Origin: Chamaelirium japonicum
Lineage: Eukaryota > Streptophyta > Magnoliopsida > Liliales > Melanthiaceae
Length of the DNA: 64,000 nt
Assembly: GCA_947650365.1 (NCBI GenBank)
Contig: OX393549.1
Span: forward strand, 23,301,347-23,365,346
Direction of reading: 5' to 3'
In this document: positions 1 to 56,560 of the stretch, in pieces
Layout: the number at the start of each line of letters is the position of its first letter
Position numbering within the stretch: position 1 is the first letter of the stretch
Position numbers and translations under genes: made by a program
Notes under the pieces: generated by a model
Database searches by the model: none
The model's input: only the letters and a program-made list of their open reading frames with translations
What the model was told of the DNA's origin: nothing

Positions 1-44367
<44,367 letters not shown>

Positions 44368-44719
44368 CTGGAACAAAAAATCACTGTATTCAGATCTCCA
44401 TTGGACAAGCCATTCAATCACCTCTAAAAAAACATCAATTAAACACATGTACCATCATATTAGTTACGGAGAAACAGAAAAAGACAGAATAACCATCACT
44501 ATCATTACTAAGGCTCGGCATTCGGTTGCAAATGTGGTCTAGCATAGGAACATGATCATAGTCAGATTAAAAGAAGTTAAGGCATATCTAGACAGCCAAA
44601 GAGTTGACCAGAAAACAATGGGATGCAAGGCAATCACTTATAGTAAAAGTGAACGGATTCAACATAATCATCTTAATAAGGTAGAATAAAAGACTAGAAT
44701 CCGGACCCCCTCCCCCAAC

Positions 44720-45063
44720 CAGTGTTACCAAAATCGCCGACTTTTTGAAAAAGTCGTGTTTTAATCGCGACTGATTCCCCAAATGTTTGCTACGGGAATA
44801 AGTCACAATTTTTTCAAAAAGTCGGGTTTTTTTGAAAAAATCACGAATTACACGTATTAACCGCAAATTACGCATTTTTTTCTCGTTTTTTCCCGTCTTT
44901 TTCCCGATTTTTGCCAAAAAAAAAATTGTTAGAATACATATATCGAATTGTTACCTAATTTACCTTTTATTCCTAATTTTTTCCCGATTTTTCTGACTTT
45001 TTCCCCTTTTTTTTGTTTTTTTCCCTTGCCGACTTTTTCCCGACTTCCGACTTGGTAACATTG
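44720..45063. mobile_element. hAT-type MITE, GTTACCAA family, copy 2
   Basis: Ends CAGTGTTACCAAAATCGCC and CCGACTTGGTAACATTG. Perfect 8-bp target duplication CCCCCAAC at 44712-44719 and 45064-45071. It is 344 bp and in reverse orientation to the copy at 30892, without its nested insert, so it shows the family's original size. Confidence 0.93.
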
Positions 45064-46293
45064 CCCCCAACACTCAGCCACAATAACCAAGGGTCAAATG
45101 ACAGCAGTTTACTTCTGAAAGTCCTCAGCGTACACTAGCAGCTAATTGTTGCCATTCCAAAGGATTTTTTTTACATAGGGATAAGCTACACGAAAACACA
45201 GCCTACAGTTCTCAAAAGCATTGAGTCAAAAATTCAAGACCCTTGTTTGACCCAACTCCATTTTTTCATCACTAAATAATATATATTCAAGTAAAATTTC
45301 TACAAAGATAGCAAAAGACATGATAGACTATATCAAGTAAAAAAAAACAAAACAATGGAACAGGAAAAACATCCTAACAATGGTATGTTATTTCAATTAA
45401 GTACTATTTAAAGCCCTTAACAAGAATAATGGACAAATGACGCCTAAAGGCCGATCACAAATAGATGGGACAAGGCTTGATGGTTATGTTTATGATTTTG
45501 GTAAGTGCTTTCCAAAGATAGTGGGTAGAACATGCACACCAAGTACACATAATACCCATCCGAGGGAAAATCATCTATAGGTGATCCTAGCATTAGTTTT
45601 AAATTATTCTTCAACTGGTCATTAATCTTATAACCCATTCCCGCTCCATCATGGAAAAACCAAAACCGGTTATGGTTATGGCCATTAACAACACCACCAC
45701 AACCACCTCGCCCACCCACCCCAACCCACATACGCACACAACACCTTGGTTCCCTCATTCAACAATCAATCCTCTCTACAACCGCACAAAACCTCCCATT
45801 CATCTTCGATAGCCGGTACCTAGCATAATAAGCCCACCATCACCTACCATAGTTTCCCATCATTGAATCTAACACAGGGAGAGTGAGGAAGAAGCATCAA
45901 CATATCAATGAAATGCATTGTAACGCAATATTTGTACAATGGTGGTGGGATCATCAAGACAGCTGTATCATAAACGTTTAAGATAGTAGAGGTACAAGAT
46001 AGAATATCATATACATTTAATTTAACTAACAAGTTTGTAGTATTTTATTGCAACGTAGCAGAACAATACAAATTCGAATCGTCTCATAAAGTTAGATGGG
46101 TTGTTTAGAGCTAAAATCAAAGACAAGAATCAGGTTCTTAATTTCTTTTTCTTTTCTGTTTTTGGTTAAGATTATGCCTGGCACATTGTCTTACAAGGAA
46201 ATGCAAACATAGAAACAACCATAATAGGATATTCTTACATAAAAACCATGTTTTTTTTAATGTTGATACAATAGATGCACGGACGCGCATAAA

Positions 46294-46727
46294 CATGGTT
46301 CAAAAGTGCGGTCGAACACAAAGCAGGTTGTCAGAACCTGTTTCGATTTTCACCGATCAGAACCAAGACATCCAATTTGAACCCGAACGGCTAGGATTTT
46401 GTCCAATCCGTACTGAAGCACCTACCTATACCCAACATATGCGATAGTTCGGATGTTGTTTGCCAAATGATGGAATCCTCAACAGGTTGAATCAAACCTT
46501 ATTTAGTCGAATCAAGCCTGATAAACCAAACCAGACTTTAAGTACACAAGGATTGGCCGAATCCGACTCAAAACAATCGAAAGGATCGAAAGAGCCAAAT
46601 CAGACGTGAACTGATTTTTAATAGTTTTTTTCCAAATTAAACAACAGGCCGAACCTCAAAACACCAGAGTGGGCAAACCAGTTTGTTTTTCACTTGGTCT
46701 GATCCCAACCCGCATATTCAAACATTG
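46294..46727. mobile_element. Possible MITE, CATGGTTCAAAAG ends
   Basis: CATGGTTCAAAAGTGCGG on the left and CATATTCAAACATTG on the right are loosely inverted, and the ends carry GAACC/GGTTC words such as CAGAACC. The flanking 8-mers do not match. Weak call by analogy with the neighbours. Confidence 0.4.
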
Positions 46728-47192
46728 TTAAAGATACAAAGCACATCAATGAGCAATAAGTATAAAAATAATGTCTATATACTAATATTAATAACAAAGC
46801 AAGAAAATGTTGTTGTTCAACATTATTACCAAAAGTTGTGACTATGTTATTTTTGGTTGTCCTAGAATCACAAATAGGAACAAGTTTTGGTGCCACAAGG
46901 AGACCAAGATTTATTACCCATGCAAAATCATTAAGTTTAATGAGGCCATATGTCTTGTGTTCGAGGCATCAGATTAACTAACACATCCAAAGAGGTTTTA
47001 TAACCACAAACTTGAGCATGAGACAAGACAAAAATGTGAATTTTGTTTGGATCCAGGGAGTCATTCATATGGATAAAATTTTTGATAGTAGGGAAACAAG
47101 ATTATGCATGGAGACTCGTTTAAAAGACGATTGAGGCATCCAAGCTAACCTAATCACTTTTGAATATCAAGAAGTCATGCATAACCAGGGGC

Positions 47193-47234
47193 GGATTTAG
47201 GGGGGGGCAAGTGGGGGCACGTGCCCCCCCTAAA
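47193..47234. repeat. Subterminal G-run/C-run hairpin of the hAT element
   Basis: TTTAGGGGGGGGCA is followed after 12 bases by TGCCCCCCCTAAA, a near-perfect inverted repeat just inside the left end. The right end has a single copy, TGCCCCCCCCTAAA, at about 51250-51263. These may be transposase-binding subterminal sites, by analogy with other hAT elements. Confidence 0.85.
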
Positions 47235-47918
47235 CGTTTGCTAAACAATTATATTTTTACACTTAAACCCCTAAAAGCTGAAAGATAACAAATGTGCCCC
47301 CCCAAACCAATTCACTGTGTGCTGGATTCATGCCCCGCGAATCAGAACGTGAGCCGCAAAGCCGTGTGTCCTTGCTTCTTCCACAACCGTCCGATTGTGA
47401 GTTGGTTTTCATGGCCCGCGAATCTCGCGACGTGATCAAGGTGAGCGGCAATTCCGGGTGCAATTCCGGGTGTCTTGCTACTTCCGTAACCTACCGATCG
47501 TGAGTGAATCGGTTTTGATTTTTTTGATCTTGAGACTTGTGCAATTGTGAAAACAAAAACCTCTTTTTTTTTTTTATCCTTGCTGCTACGGTGCTCCCCC
47601 CACCCCCGGGCCCCAGCCCAACGTCGTTGACTCTTGCCGTCGTTGCCGAGTCGCCGGCCCGTCGAGGTTCGATCTCCATTCTAATTCCTACGTCCTTTCC
47701 GATTGCTAGAATAGTATAATTGCTCGAAATTTTTATTTATACATCTACCGATCTTCGTTTTGATTTTCTTTAATTACTATTTGTGTTCTTGTCGACGTTG
47801 TCGTTGATTTAGTTTTTTCTTTAGATTTATTTAATTTTTTTTATTTTTTAATTATTTTTTTAAGTTCTATTCATTTGTGATTTGTCTCAATGATTACGGT
47901 TCTGGGCTATTGCTTATT

Positions 47919-48314
47919 AGGGGTGTACATCGGTTCGAAACCAACCTATTTAGGCAAAACCCAAACCGATCCAACCTTGGTCGGTTTTGAGGATTTTCAG
48001 TCCAATCCAAACCGAACTAAGATTGGAATCTAATCTAACTAAATTTGATTTGGATTGAATTGGATGATAGGTTTAGGCTTTGGAGTTTGGACCATGTTCT
48101 TATTAGGCTCCCCCCATCTACTAGGACCTAGTTCAAACTTAAAAAATAATAATGTTATCAAATGATTAGGCCTAAATATGATTTTTAATTGATTTTGATG
48201 CCATCCTATAATATTACAATGGTTGTTGGTAGCAAGGGTATTACAATGATGCCATTCATTAAGTTTCGAAACCTATCAAAATTGGTTGGTTTGGTTTGGA
48301 TCATGTACACCTCT
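47919..48314. mobile_element. MITE nested in the hAT leader, GGTGTACAT ends
   Basis: Left AGGGGTGTACATCGGTTC and right GATCATGTACACCTCT are inverted. Adjacent words are CGAAACCAACC and GGTTTGGTTTGG. It is 396 bp, non-coding, inside the 5' non-coding part of the hAT element and so younger than that copy. No clear target duplication. Confidence 0.7.
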
Positions 48315-48707
48315 ATCGTTTACCTATCCTACGCCATAGATTCTTTCACTCTTTTTGTCTTGTTTTGTTATTCATGTTTAAATTGTTCATCTCCCGATCT
48401 TTTTTGTCCTCTGATATTTCTATTTATTGTTTTCTTCTTTATCCGGTTATTTTGCAGCTCTCTACTGTATATTCTTGCTAAAGTGCACCGCAATCCTCTC
48501 TCAGATTATACAACACTTCACTTGTGTGACTGTATCGTCTTGCCGAAGAATTATTGTCGTTGTCGTTGTCCAGGTACAATTTCTAACACTCACATGCTAT
48601 TAATAATTTGATGTACTGCCAAGCCAAATTGATGCGTTGCTGTGAACCTGTGAATAGTTGTAAAAATATGTACTAGCATTATAAGTTATAATTTATTTTT
48701 ATCAGCT

Positions 48708-51077
48708 ATGGAGAAGTTTTTCAAAAGAAAAACGCTTTCGGGGCCAAGTTCTATTCAGGATAATGATGATCGCAACATAATTCAATCATCTCCAAAACAA
48801 AGTCATGTTGAGGTTAACTTGGCAGAACTTCCTATGGATCCTGGGCTACGCATCCGTATTTTAGATTATCATCCAAATGATCGTGATCAAGTTCGAAGAG
48901 CATATCTTCAAAAAGGCCCATTTCAACCTCGTGATCATAATTTTCCACAGAAGAGGATCGGAGAAAAATTACGACGATTTAATTTTGCTTGGTTTGATGA
49001 ATATCCTGTCTGGTTGGAGTACAGCGTGATAAAAGATGCTGCATTTTGTTTATGCTGCTATCTTTTTAGGCCAGATAATCGAGAGCTAGGCGGCGACTCT
49101 TTTATTGCTGAGGGATTCTCAAACTGGAAAAAGAAAGAAAGATTTGAGCTTCACATTGGAGGTCCAAATAGTGCCCACATGCAAGCTTGGAAGAAATGTG
49201 AAGATTTAATGAACCAAAATCACCATGTTCAAACATTTATTTTAAAACAATCAAATCAAGCAAAAAAAGAATATCGAGCTCGATTGAATGCATCGATTGA
49301 CTGTGTTCGTTTTCTTTTACGGCAAGGATTAGCATTTCGTGGTCATAACGAGTCTTTGGATTCAAAGAATCAAGGAAATTTTCTTGAAATTTTACAATTT
49401 CTTGCTGACCATAATGAAGATATTAACAACGTCGTGCTACAAAATGCTCCAGAAAATCTCAAGTTAACGGCACCTGATATTCAAAAAGACATTGTAAATG
49501 CTGCTGCAACTGAGACCACTAATGCTATTATTAATGATCTGGGAGATGCATTCTTTTCTATTTTGGTAGACGAATCTCGCGATATATCTTTCAAAGAGCA
49601 AATGGCTATTGCTTTTCGTTATGTGGATAAATATGGACAAGTAATTGAACGTTTTATGGGCATCGTACATGTTTCTGACACTAGTGCTTGCTCTCTTAAG
49701 AAAGCTATTGAAGCATTTCTAGCAAAGCATGGATTAAGTATCTCTAAATTGCGTGGCCAAGGTTATGATGGGGCTAGCAATATGCAAGGTGAGTTCAATG
49801 GCCTTAAAACACTCATCATGAATGATAATAATTCTGCATACTATATCCACTGTTTTGCACATCAACTTCAATTGGCATTAGTTGCTGTCGCAAAAAATCA
49901 CATTCAAGTTGCATTACTCTTCAACCAAGTTGCAAGTGTGATGAATGTTGTTGGAGCATCCTGTAAACGTCAAGATATTCTCCGAGAGAAGCAAGCTGCT
50001 AGAATTGTTGAAGCTATTGACAAAGGTGAACTTTCAAGTGGACAAGGTCTAAATCAGGAGACAAATCTCAAGAGAGCCGGTGATACTCGTTGGGGTACGT
50101 ATTACAATTCATTGATCAACTTAATTATTATGTTCTCTTCTGTGATTGATGTGCTTGAAATCGTCATGAAAGATGGTTCAAATTCAGATCAAAGAGCTGA
50201 AGCATACAATCTGCTAGATATAGTTCAGTCTTTTGAGTTTGCATTCACTTTACATCTGATGAAGAGTATATTGGGAATTACAAATGAACTGTCACAATCG
50301 TTACAACGAAAAGAACAAGATATTCTGAATGCCATGAACTTAGTTAAAATATCCAAGCAGCGACTACAAATCATGAGAGATCATGGATAAGATTCTCTGT
50401 TATCTGAAGTATCTTCTTTTTGTGAAAAGCACAATATTATCATTCTTAATATGGATGATATATTTACAGTTCGAGGGCGTCCACGTCGTAGAACTCATGA
50501 AACAACAAATCTACATCATTATCGTGCTGAATTATTCTATAATGTCATTGATATGCAACTTCAAGAGCTCAACAATCGCTTCACTGTGTCAAATACAGAG
50601 TTGCTTCTTTGTGTGGCATGCCTTAATCCAGGTGATTCATTCTCTTTATTTGATAAAGAAAAATTGATCAGGCTAGCTCGATTATATCCGAATGATTTTT
50701 CAAGTATAGATATCATGACACTTGACAACCAGCTTGAGACTTATATTTTGGACATGCGTTCTACAAGTGAGTTTTCAGAAGTATTAGGAATTGGAGGCCT
50801 TTCTAAGAAAATGGTCGAGAAAAAGAAGGATATTTTATATCCATTGGTTTATTCTCTTATTAAGTTGGCATTAATCCTACCAGTTGCAACAGCTACTGTA
50901 GAAAGGGCGTTTTCTGCTATGAAAATTGTGAAAAATCGATTACGCAATCGAATGGGAGACCAGTGGATGAGTGATAATTTGGTCACCTATATTGAAAGAG
51001 ATGTATTTGACACAATTAATAATGAGATGATCATGAACCGCTTCCAGACTATGAAAACTCGTAGAGGACAATTGTAA
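48708..51077 (+). pseudogene. hAT transposase, TTF-zinc-finger type, one internal stop
   Basis: The transposase cuts and pastes the surrounding element. It is one frame from ATG at 48708 to the stop at 51075, 790 triplets, with a single in-frame TAA at 50388-50390 (codon 561) where relatives have Trp (the context reads RDHG-stop-DSLLSEVSSF). Zinc-finger-like residues: CLCC at 114-117 and His 148/157. The DUF4371-like catalytic core shows ILVDES (Asp 288) and GQGYDGASNM (Asp 354). The C-terminal hAT dimerisation region has PVATATVERAFSAMK near 728. A TTTTTATCAG sequence just before the ATG may be a splice acceptor for an upstream non-coding exon. A short stop-codon-free product of 560 residues would lack the dimerisation domain. 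Confidence 0.93.
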
Positions 51078-51379
51078 TTGACTTTTTTTAATTAAAGTTA
51101 CTTTTCAATCTTATTCCATGTACTTTAAGTTTTTATATCTTCAAAAGTTTTTTTTAGCTTTTTTGATGTCATTGGAAAATGAATGTTTGGGATTCCAACC
51201 ATTAAAAAATTTATATTTATGAAATATATTCAAATGTTGAATTATTGTGTGCCCCCCCCTAAAAAAATCCTAGCTCCGCCACTGTGCATAACCCTATATG
51301 TTCATTTCCCTCATCACTAATGTCAACACCAAATACACATGCACAACCATCTCCTACCTCAGGAAAAAGAACATGCTAT

Positions 51380-53414
51380 TGTGGGCATCGAAATTAGCCC
51401 ACGGGTCGAACCCGATTTTTACACGAAAAATAGGCCCGCACCCAACGGCCTTCGGGTCAAACCCGACTCGCTCATGCAACTTGGGCCCGCACACAATGGC
51501 CCGTATGCGAAACCCGGCCCGCACACAACGGCCCGCATGCGAAACTCGGCCCGCACACAACGGCCCGCGTGCGGACTCGGCCCACGTGCGAACTCAATTC
51601 GCGCGCCATGGCCCGACCCAAAGTAAACGGGTCCCACCGGACCCGCAACTCGGACACAAAGAGGGGGGCCCACCGGCCCCCCCTTCTAGAAAACCGTGCC
51701 CCCCTCCTCATGGAGAGGTGGGGCCGGCCCTAAAAGAAAAAGAAAAGAAAAGAAAAAGAGAAAGAAAAAGAAAAAGAAAAGAAAAAGAAAAGAAAAGAAA
51801 AGAAAGGAAAAAGAAATCAAAACCGCCTCGATGCGGGGGGAGGTGGCGTGGACGTCTACGTAGCCGTAGATCCGCGACGATCCCTCGATCCAACGGACAA
51901 GATGACGTTGTGTCGCCATCCGATCCAAAAGTGCAACAAGAATAACAACTCAATCTTTAAAAGATCGAGTCACATCTAGCCCGTAACCACCCCAACTAAA
52001 AAGGAGGGGATCGAGTTTGTTTCCCCGAATCAGGGAACAATATCTTGATGGTTATGGGGGGAGATATTGGATGAAACAAAAAGATTTCAGCAATATCTCC
52101 CCCAACCGCCCCCCTTTGCCTATAAATAGAAGGGGTGGGGGAAGGCACAAAGGGTCTGAAAAGCTGAAGACGAAAGAGCGCTACGAAGAAGCTCCAACGC
52201 TTGAAGACCGAAGGCTTCACGAGGCACGGCAAGCATATCCTACGGGAGTCCTTGGCCCTACAAGTCCTCATCAACGTGAAGACCTTGCACTCGGAGATCA
52301 GAGCTTCGACTCCTCGCACGAAGAAGAAAGCGTGGAGAAGAAGACCCGGAGCCGTCATCACCCGATCGCTCCAACGATCTTCATCAGCTCCGAAGACGCC
52401 ATAAGCAAAGGCCGGAGAAGAAGATCGAAGCCGACAACACCCGTCGTCTTCAAAGGCATCAACTCCTTGCACGAAGAAGAAAGCCAGGAGAAGAAGGCCT
52501 GAAGCCGGTGCTACCCCTGCCGCCTTCGTCAACAAAAACCGACGCTACAACCGTCGTGTTGAAGCCGGTACTACACCCGCCGTCTTCATCAACAAAAGTC
52601 GACGCCACAACCGTCGTACGGGGATTGGTGCTACACCCGCCGTCTTCATCAACAAAAGCCGACGCTACAACCGTCGCACAAGGATCGGTGCTACCCCCAC
52701 CGAGAAGCCAAGCCGACGCCACAACCGTCGAGGAAGCCGGAAGAATCAAGAAGCCTCGCAGAAGTAGCCTTCGCCGTTCGAGAAGAAGATCGAGTCAAAG
52801 CCGAAGCCAAAACCAACGCAAGAAGCCAAAGCAAACGCACCGGTAAAGCCCGCGCTAAAGCAACGCACGTGCCAAAGCCAAGCAACTACGACGGTTACGA
52901 GCAAAGCACCGCACGTTCTAGCCGATACGACGCGAAGTCCGGAAGAACTAAAGCATCGCACGTCTCTACCCGCCTACGTTCAAGCGCAAGCGCCAAAGCA
53001 AAGCAAACGCCAGAGCCACACCAAAGCTACGCCAAAGCCGAAAGCTAAAGCCAAAGCCGACGCAAAAAGCACAATCGACGCCGCGAACCGACGATCAAGG
53101 ACGCCGAGGTCGAGCAAGGATCGAGGAAGACACGAAGACCGAGGAACGAAGCCCAAAGCCTCCCTAGCCGAGAAAGCGCGAAGCACGGACGGGACAAAAT
53201 CGACGGCAGAAACTCCTTAGCCTCTCAAAAACCCTCACCCTGTAAAGACCTCTGTCCTGGGCAACCCCTTCAGAGCTCTCGCACGAATACCACGTGGAGA
53301 CGCGGATCAAAGGGACCCTCCAGAGGATCTCTCCCACAATCTCCTGTTCAAAGAAAATTTGTAATCTCGTGTGATCCGCAATAGAGACGACCCGAATCTT
53401 TTTCTGCGACCACA
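51380..53414 (+). mobile_element. Solo LTR of a Ty3/gypsy element
   Basis: It begins TGTGGGCATCGAAATTAGC and ends GCGACCACA. A 5-bp target duplication GCTAT flanks it (51375-51379 and 53415-53419), with no internal region, so it is a solo LTR left by recombination between two LTRs. It is closely similar to the LTR at 54255 but about 950 bp shorter, because fewer internal tandem units are present. Orientation follows the TATA-like box at 52121. Confidence 0.93.
52121..52130 (+). promoter_or_regulatory. TATA-like box of the solo LTR
   Basis: TATAAATAGA preceded by a C-rich stretch. The same box in the same context occurs at 55200 in the related LTR. Confidence 0.7.
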
Positions 53415-53419
53415 GCTAT

Positions 53420-54249
53420 ATCTTGTTTTTATGTCTCCTCGTAGAACCAAAAAAATCACTCAAGCTGCCACCGCTTAGGTAACGTCCTCAGCACGAGCAT
53501 TCCTCGATAACAGTAACACCTAGTTCACTTGAATATCCCACTGAACACCCCTCGGAGAGGAACTTCCTCAAAAAAAATATCCCGCTTAGCACTTTCCACA
53601 CAATAGATTCTTGTTCACTTGTCAACACAAAGACTACTCTCCTAATCTAGAACACTATTCAAATCGAAAACATGCCAATTAAAATACGAAAAATACAACA
53701 ATAAACCTAAGACTAAGAATGCATTTCAAGGCAACAAAAGGTCATTTCCACAAAAAAAAAAACAATCCAAATTTCTTCTACTAAGATGTAAATCCATAGA
53801 ATCACTTTGAAGTTCATGAAAATATAAACGTTCTACCGATTGAATCCCTAATAAAGTGATTCAAAAAATTAAAACATATCACACTTTAAAGATTTTCCTA
53901 GACTTGGTTGAACACTTTTTTTGGATTTATTAGAGATTACAACACGCATGCCCTTCAGTAATTTGAGTGAACTTAATTGAACAAAGATCTCTAATTTAGA
54001 ACAATAAGAAGAAAAAAAAGTACTACTATATTTCTATAGAAAACAGAGGTGCAGCCTTGAGAAATCTCTAAATCCATGCTAAATCAATTTGTAAATTTAT
54101 AGATCTAATTCAGATTCGATATATTACTACCCAAAAGATCGAAGTGAAAAATTAGTACTTTTATTTCACATTTATGATGTTATTTACAAAAATAGAAAAG
54201 AACTTAGTATTGGGTCCGTACTTTTGCTATTTTGATATTTTAAGAGAAC
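53420..54249. other. DNA between solo LTR and next element
   Basis: 830 bp of AT-rich sequence; no gene or repeat recognised. Confidence 0.6.
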
Positions 54250-54289
54250 GCGGCTGTGGGCACCGAAATTAGCCTACGGATTGGACCCG

Positions 54290-54690
54290 ACCCGCATGCG
54301 AAACCTGGCCCACACACAACGGCCCGCATGCGAAACTGGGCCCGCACACAACGGCCCGCATGCGAAACTTGGGCCCGCACACAACGGCCCGCATGCGAAA
54401 CTCGGCCCGCACACAACGGCCCGCATGCACACTTGGGCCCGCATGCGAAACTTGGGCCCGCACACAACGGCCCGCATGCGAAACTCGGCCCGCACACTTG
54501 GGCCCACATGCACACTTGGGCCCGCATGCACACTCGGCCCGCACACAACGGCCCGCATGCGAAACTCGGCCCGCACACAACGGCCCGCATGCGAAACTCG
54601 GCCTGCACACAACGGCCCGCATGCGAAACTCGGCCCGCACACAACGGCCCGCATGCGAAACTCGGCCCGCACACAACGGCCCGCGTGCGA
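54290..54690. repeat. 31-bp minisatellite in the LTR
   Basis: About a dozen tandem units of CCCGCACACAACGGCCCGCA plus GCGAAACTCGG, some shortened. The solo LTR has only about three units at 51485-51560. Because 31 is not a multiple of three, all frames on both strands stay open and cycle through the same three peptides; these frames are not genes. Confidence 0.92.
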
Positions 54691-55199
54691 ACTAGGCCCA
54701 CGTACGAACTCAATTCGCGCGCCTTGGCCCGACCCAAAGCAAACGGGTCCCACCGGACCCGCAACTCGGACACAAAGAGGGGGGCCCACCGGTCCCCCCT
54801 CTTGAAAACCGTGCCCCCCTCCTCATGGAGAGGTGGGGCCGGCCATAAAGAAAAAGAAAAAGAAAAAAGAAAAGAAAAAGAAAAGAAAAGAAAAAGTCAA
54901 AACCGCCTTGATGCGGGGGGAGGTGGCGTGGACGTCTACACAACCGTAGATCCGCGACGATCCCTCGATCCAACGGACAAGATGACGTTGCGTCGCCATC
55001 CGATCCAAAAGTGCAACAAAAATAACAACTCGATCTTTAAAGATCGAGTCACAACTAGCCCATAACCACTCCAACTAAAAAGGAGGAAATCGGGTTTGTT
55101 TCCCCAAATAAGGGAACAATATCTCGATGGTTATGAGGGGAGAGATTGGAGGAAACAAAAAGATTTCAGCAACATCTCCCCCAACCGCCCCCCTTTGCC

Positions 55200-55209
55200 T
55201 ATAAATAGA
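55200..55209 (+). promoter_or_regulatory. TATA-like box of the LTR
   Basis: TATAAATAGA after a C-rich stretch, in the same context as at 52121; the probable start region of the element's transcript. Confidence 0.7.
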
Positions 55210-55609
55210 AGGGGTCGGGGAAGGCATCAAAGGTCGAAAGCTGAAGAGGAAAAGGCTCTGCAAAGACGAGCTCCAACGCTTGAAGACCGAAGGCTTCACG
55301 AGGCACGGCAAGCATATCCTACGGGAGTCCTTGGCCCTTCAAGTCCTCATCAACGTGAAGACCTTGCACTCGAGGATCAAAGCTTCGACTCCTCGCACGA
55401 AGAAGAAAGCTTGGAGAAGAAGACCCGGAGTCGTCGTCATCCCGACTTCTCCAACGATCTTCATCAACTCCGAAGAAGCCATAAGCAAAGGCCGGAGAAG
55501 AAGATCGAAGCCGACAACACCCGTCGTCTTCAACAAAGGCGTCGACTCCTCGCACGAAGAAGAAAGCTTGGAGAAGAAGGCCTGAAGCCGGTGCTACCCC
55601 TGCCGTCTT

Positions 55610-55900
55610 CGTCAACAAAAGCCGACGCTGCAACCGTCGTGCGGAGATCGGTGCTACCCCCACCGTCTTCACCAACAAAGCCGACGCTACAACCGTCGTG
55701 CGGAGATCGGTGCTACCCCCGCCGTCTTCATCAACAAAGCCGACGCTACAACCGTCGTGCGGAGATCGGTGCTACCCCCGCCGTCTCCACCAACAAAGCC
55801 GACGCTACAACCGTCGCACGGAGATCGGTGCTACCACCGCCGTCTTCATCAACAAAAGCCGACGCTACAACCGTCGCATAGAGATCGGTGCTACACCCGC
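55610..55900. repeat. About 59-bp tandem repeat in the LTR, first block
   Basis: Five units of GCCGACGCTACAACCGTCG followed by a GGAGATCGGTGCTAC block and a CATCAACAAA end. The solo LTR has about four such units at 52535-52720. Each unit contains the inverted pair CGACG/CGTCG. Confidence 0.88.
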
Positions 55901-56334
55901 CATCTCCAAAAGAAGCCTTCAACTCCAATCAAGCCAAACACGCCCGGAGAAGAAGCCGACGTCACAACCGTCGCCAGGTCCGAAAGCCGAAGACGAAAGA
56001 GCTTCGCAAGAGAAGCTCCAACGCTCGAAGACCGAAGGCTTCACGAGGCACGGCAAGCATATCCTACGGGAGTCCTTGGCCCTTCAAGTCCTCATCAACG
56101 TGAAGACCTTGCACTCGGAGATCAAAGCTTCGACTCCTCGCACGAAGAAGAAAGCTTGGAGAAGAAGACCCGGAGCCGTCATCACCCGATCGCTCCAACG
56201 ATCTTCACCAGCTCCGAAGACGCCATAAGCAAAGGCCGGAGAAGAAGATCGAAGCCGACAACACCCGTCGTCTTCAGCAAAGGCGTCGACTCCTCGCACG
56301 AAGAAGAAAGCCGGGAGAAGAAAGCCTGAAGCCG

Positions 56335-56560
56335 GTGCTACCCCTGCCGCCTTCGTCAACCAAAAGCCGACGCTACAACCGTCGTGCCAAAGCCGGTGCT
56401 ACCCCCACCGTGTTCATCAACAAAAGTCGACGCTACAACCGTCGCACGGAGACCGGTGCTACACCCGCCGTCTTCATCAACGAAAGCCGACGCTACAACC
56501 GTCGCACGAGCATCGGTGCTACCCCCACCGAAAAGCCAAGCCGACGCCACAACCGTCGAG
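56335..56560. repeat. About 59-bp tandem repeat in the LTR, second block
   Basis: Four further units of the same kind as at 55610, separated from them by the duplicated middle block of the LTR. The arrangement corresponds to the single array of the solo LTR. Confidence 0.85.

Larger units (their letters stand above)
44368..47177. other. Presumed UPF2 intron 1 or upstream DNA
   Basis: Apart from the two small elements listed, no gene is recognised. I looked here for the UPF2 N-terminal exon (Glu/Lys-rich, ending near NPERP) on the minus strand and did not find it. Confidence 0.55.
47186..51284 (+). mobile_element. hAT DNA transposon, nearly intact autonomous copy
   Basis: Terminal inverted repeats CAGGGGCGGATTTAGG and (right end, reverse complement) CAGTGGCGGAGCTAGG. 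Perfect 8-bp target duplication TGCATAAC at 47178-47185 and 51285-51292. The 4.1-kb element carries one transposase gene in the plus direction, a 1.5-kb leader that contains a nested MITE, and G/C-run subterminal repeats at both ends. The CAGTGGCGGA end is typical of a widespread plant hAT group with TTF-type zinc-finger transposases. Confidence 0.96.

Noticed and set aside
49464-49670. Small minus-strand frame inside the transposase
   Set aside because: Shadow of the hAT transposase; no independent start context or family match.
51300-51945. Long open frames on both strands rich in RPAHNGP and KEKEKKRK words
   Set aside because: They follow the 31-bp array and AAAGAAAAG runs of the solo LTR. 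They are by-products of repeat composition, not genes.
54240-56360. Many overlapping frames of 100-270 codons in all directions
   Set aside because: They arise from the stop-free tandem repeats inside the LTR and do not match any protein family I know.
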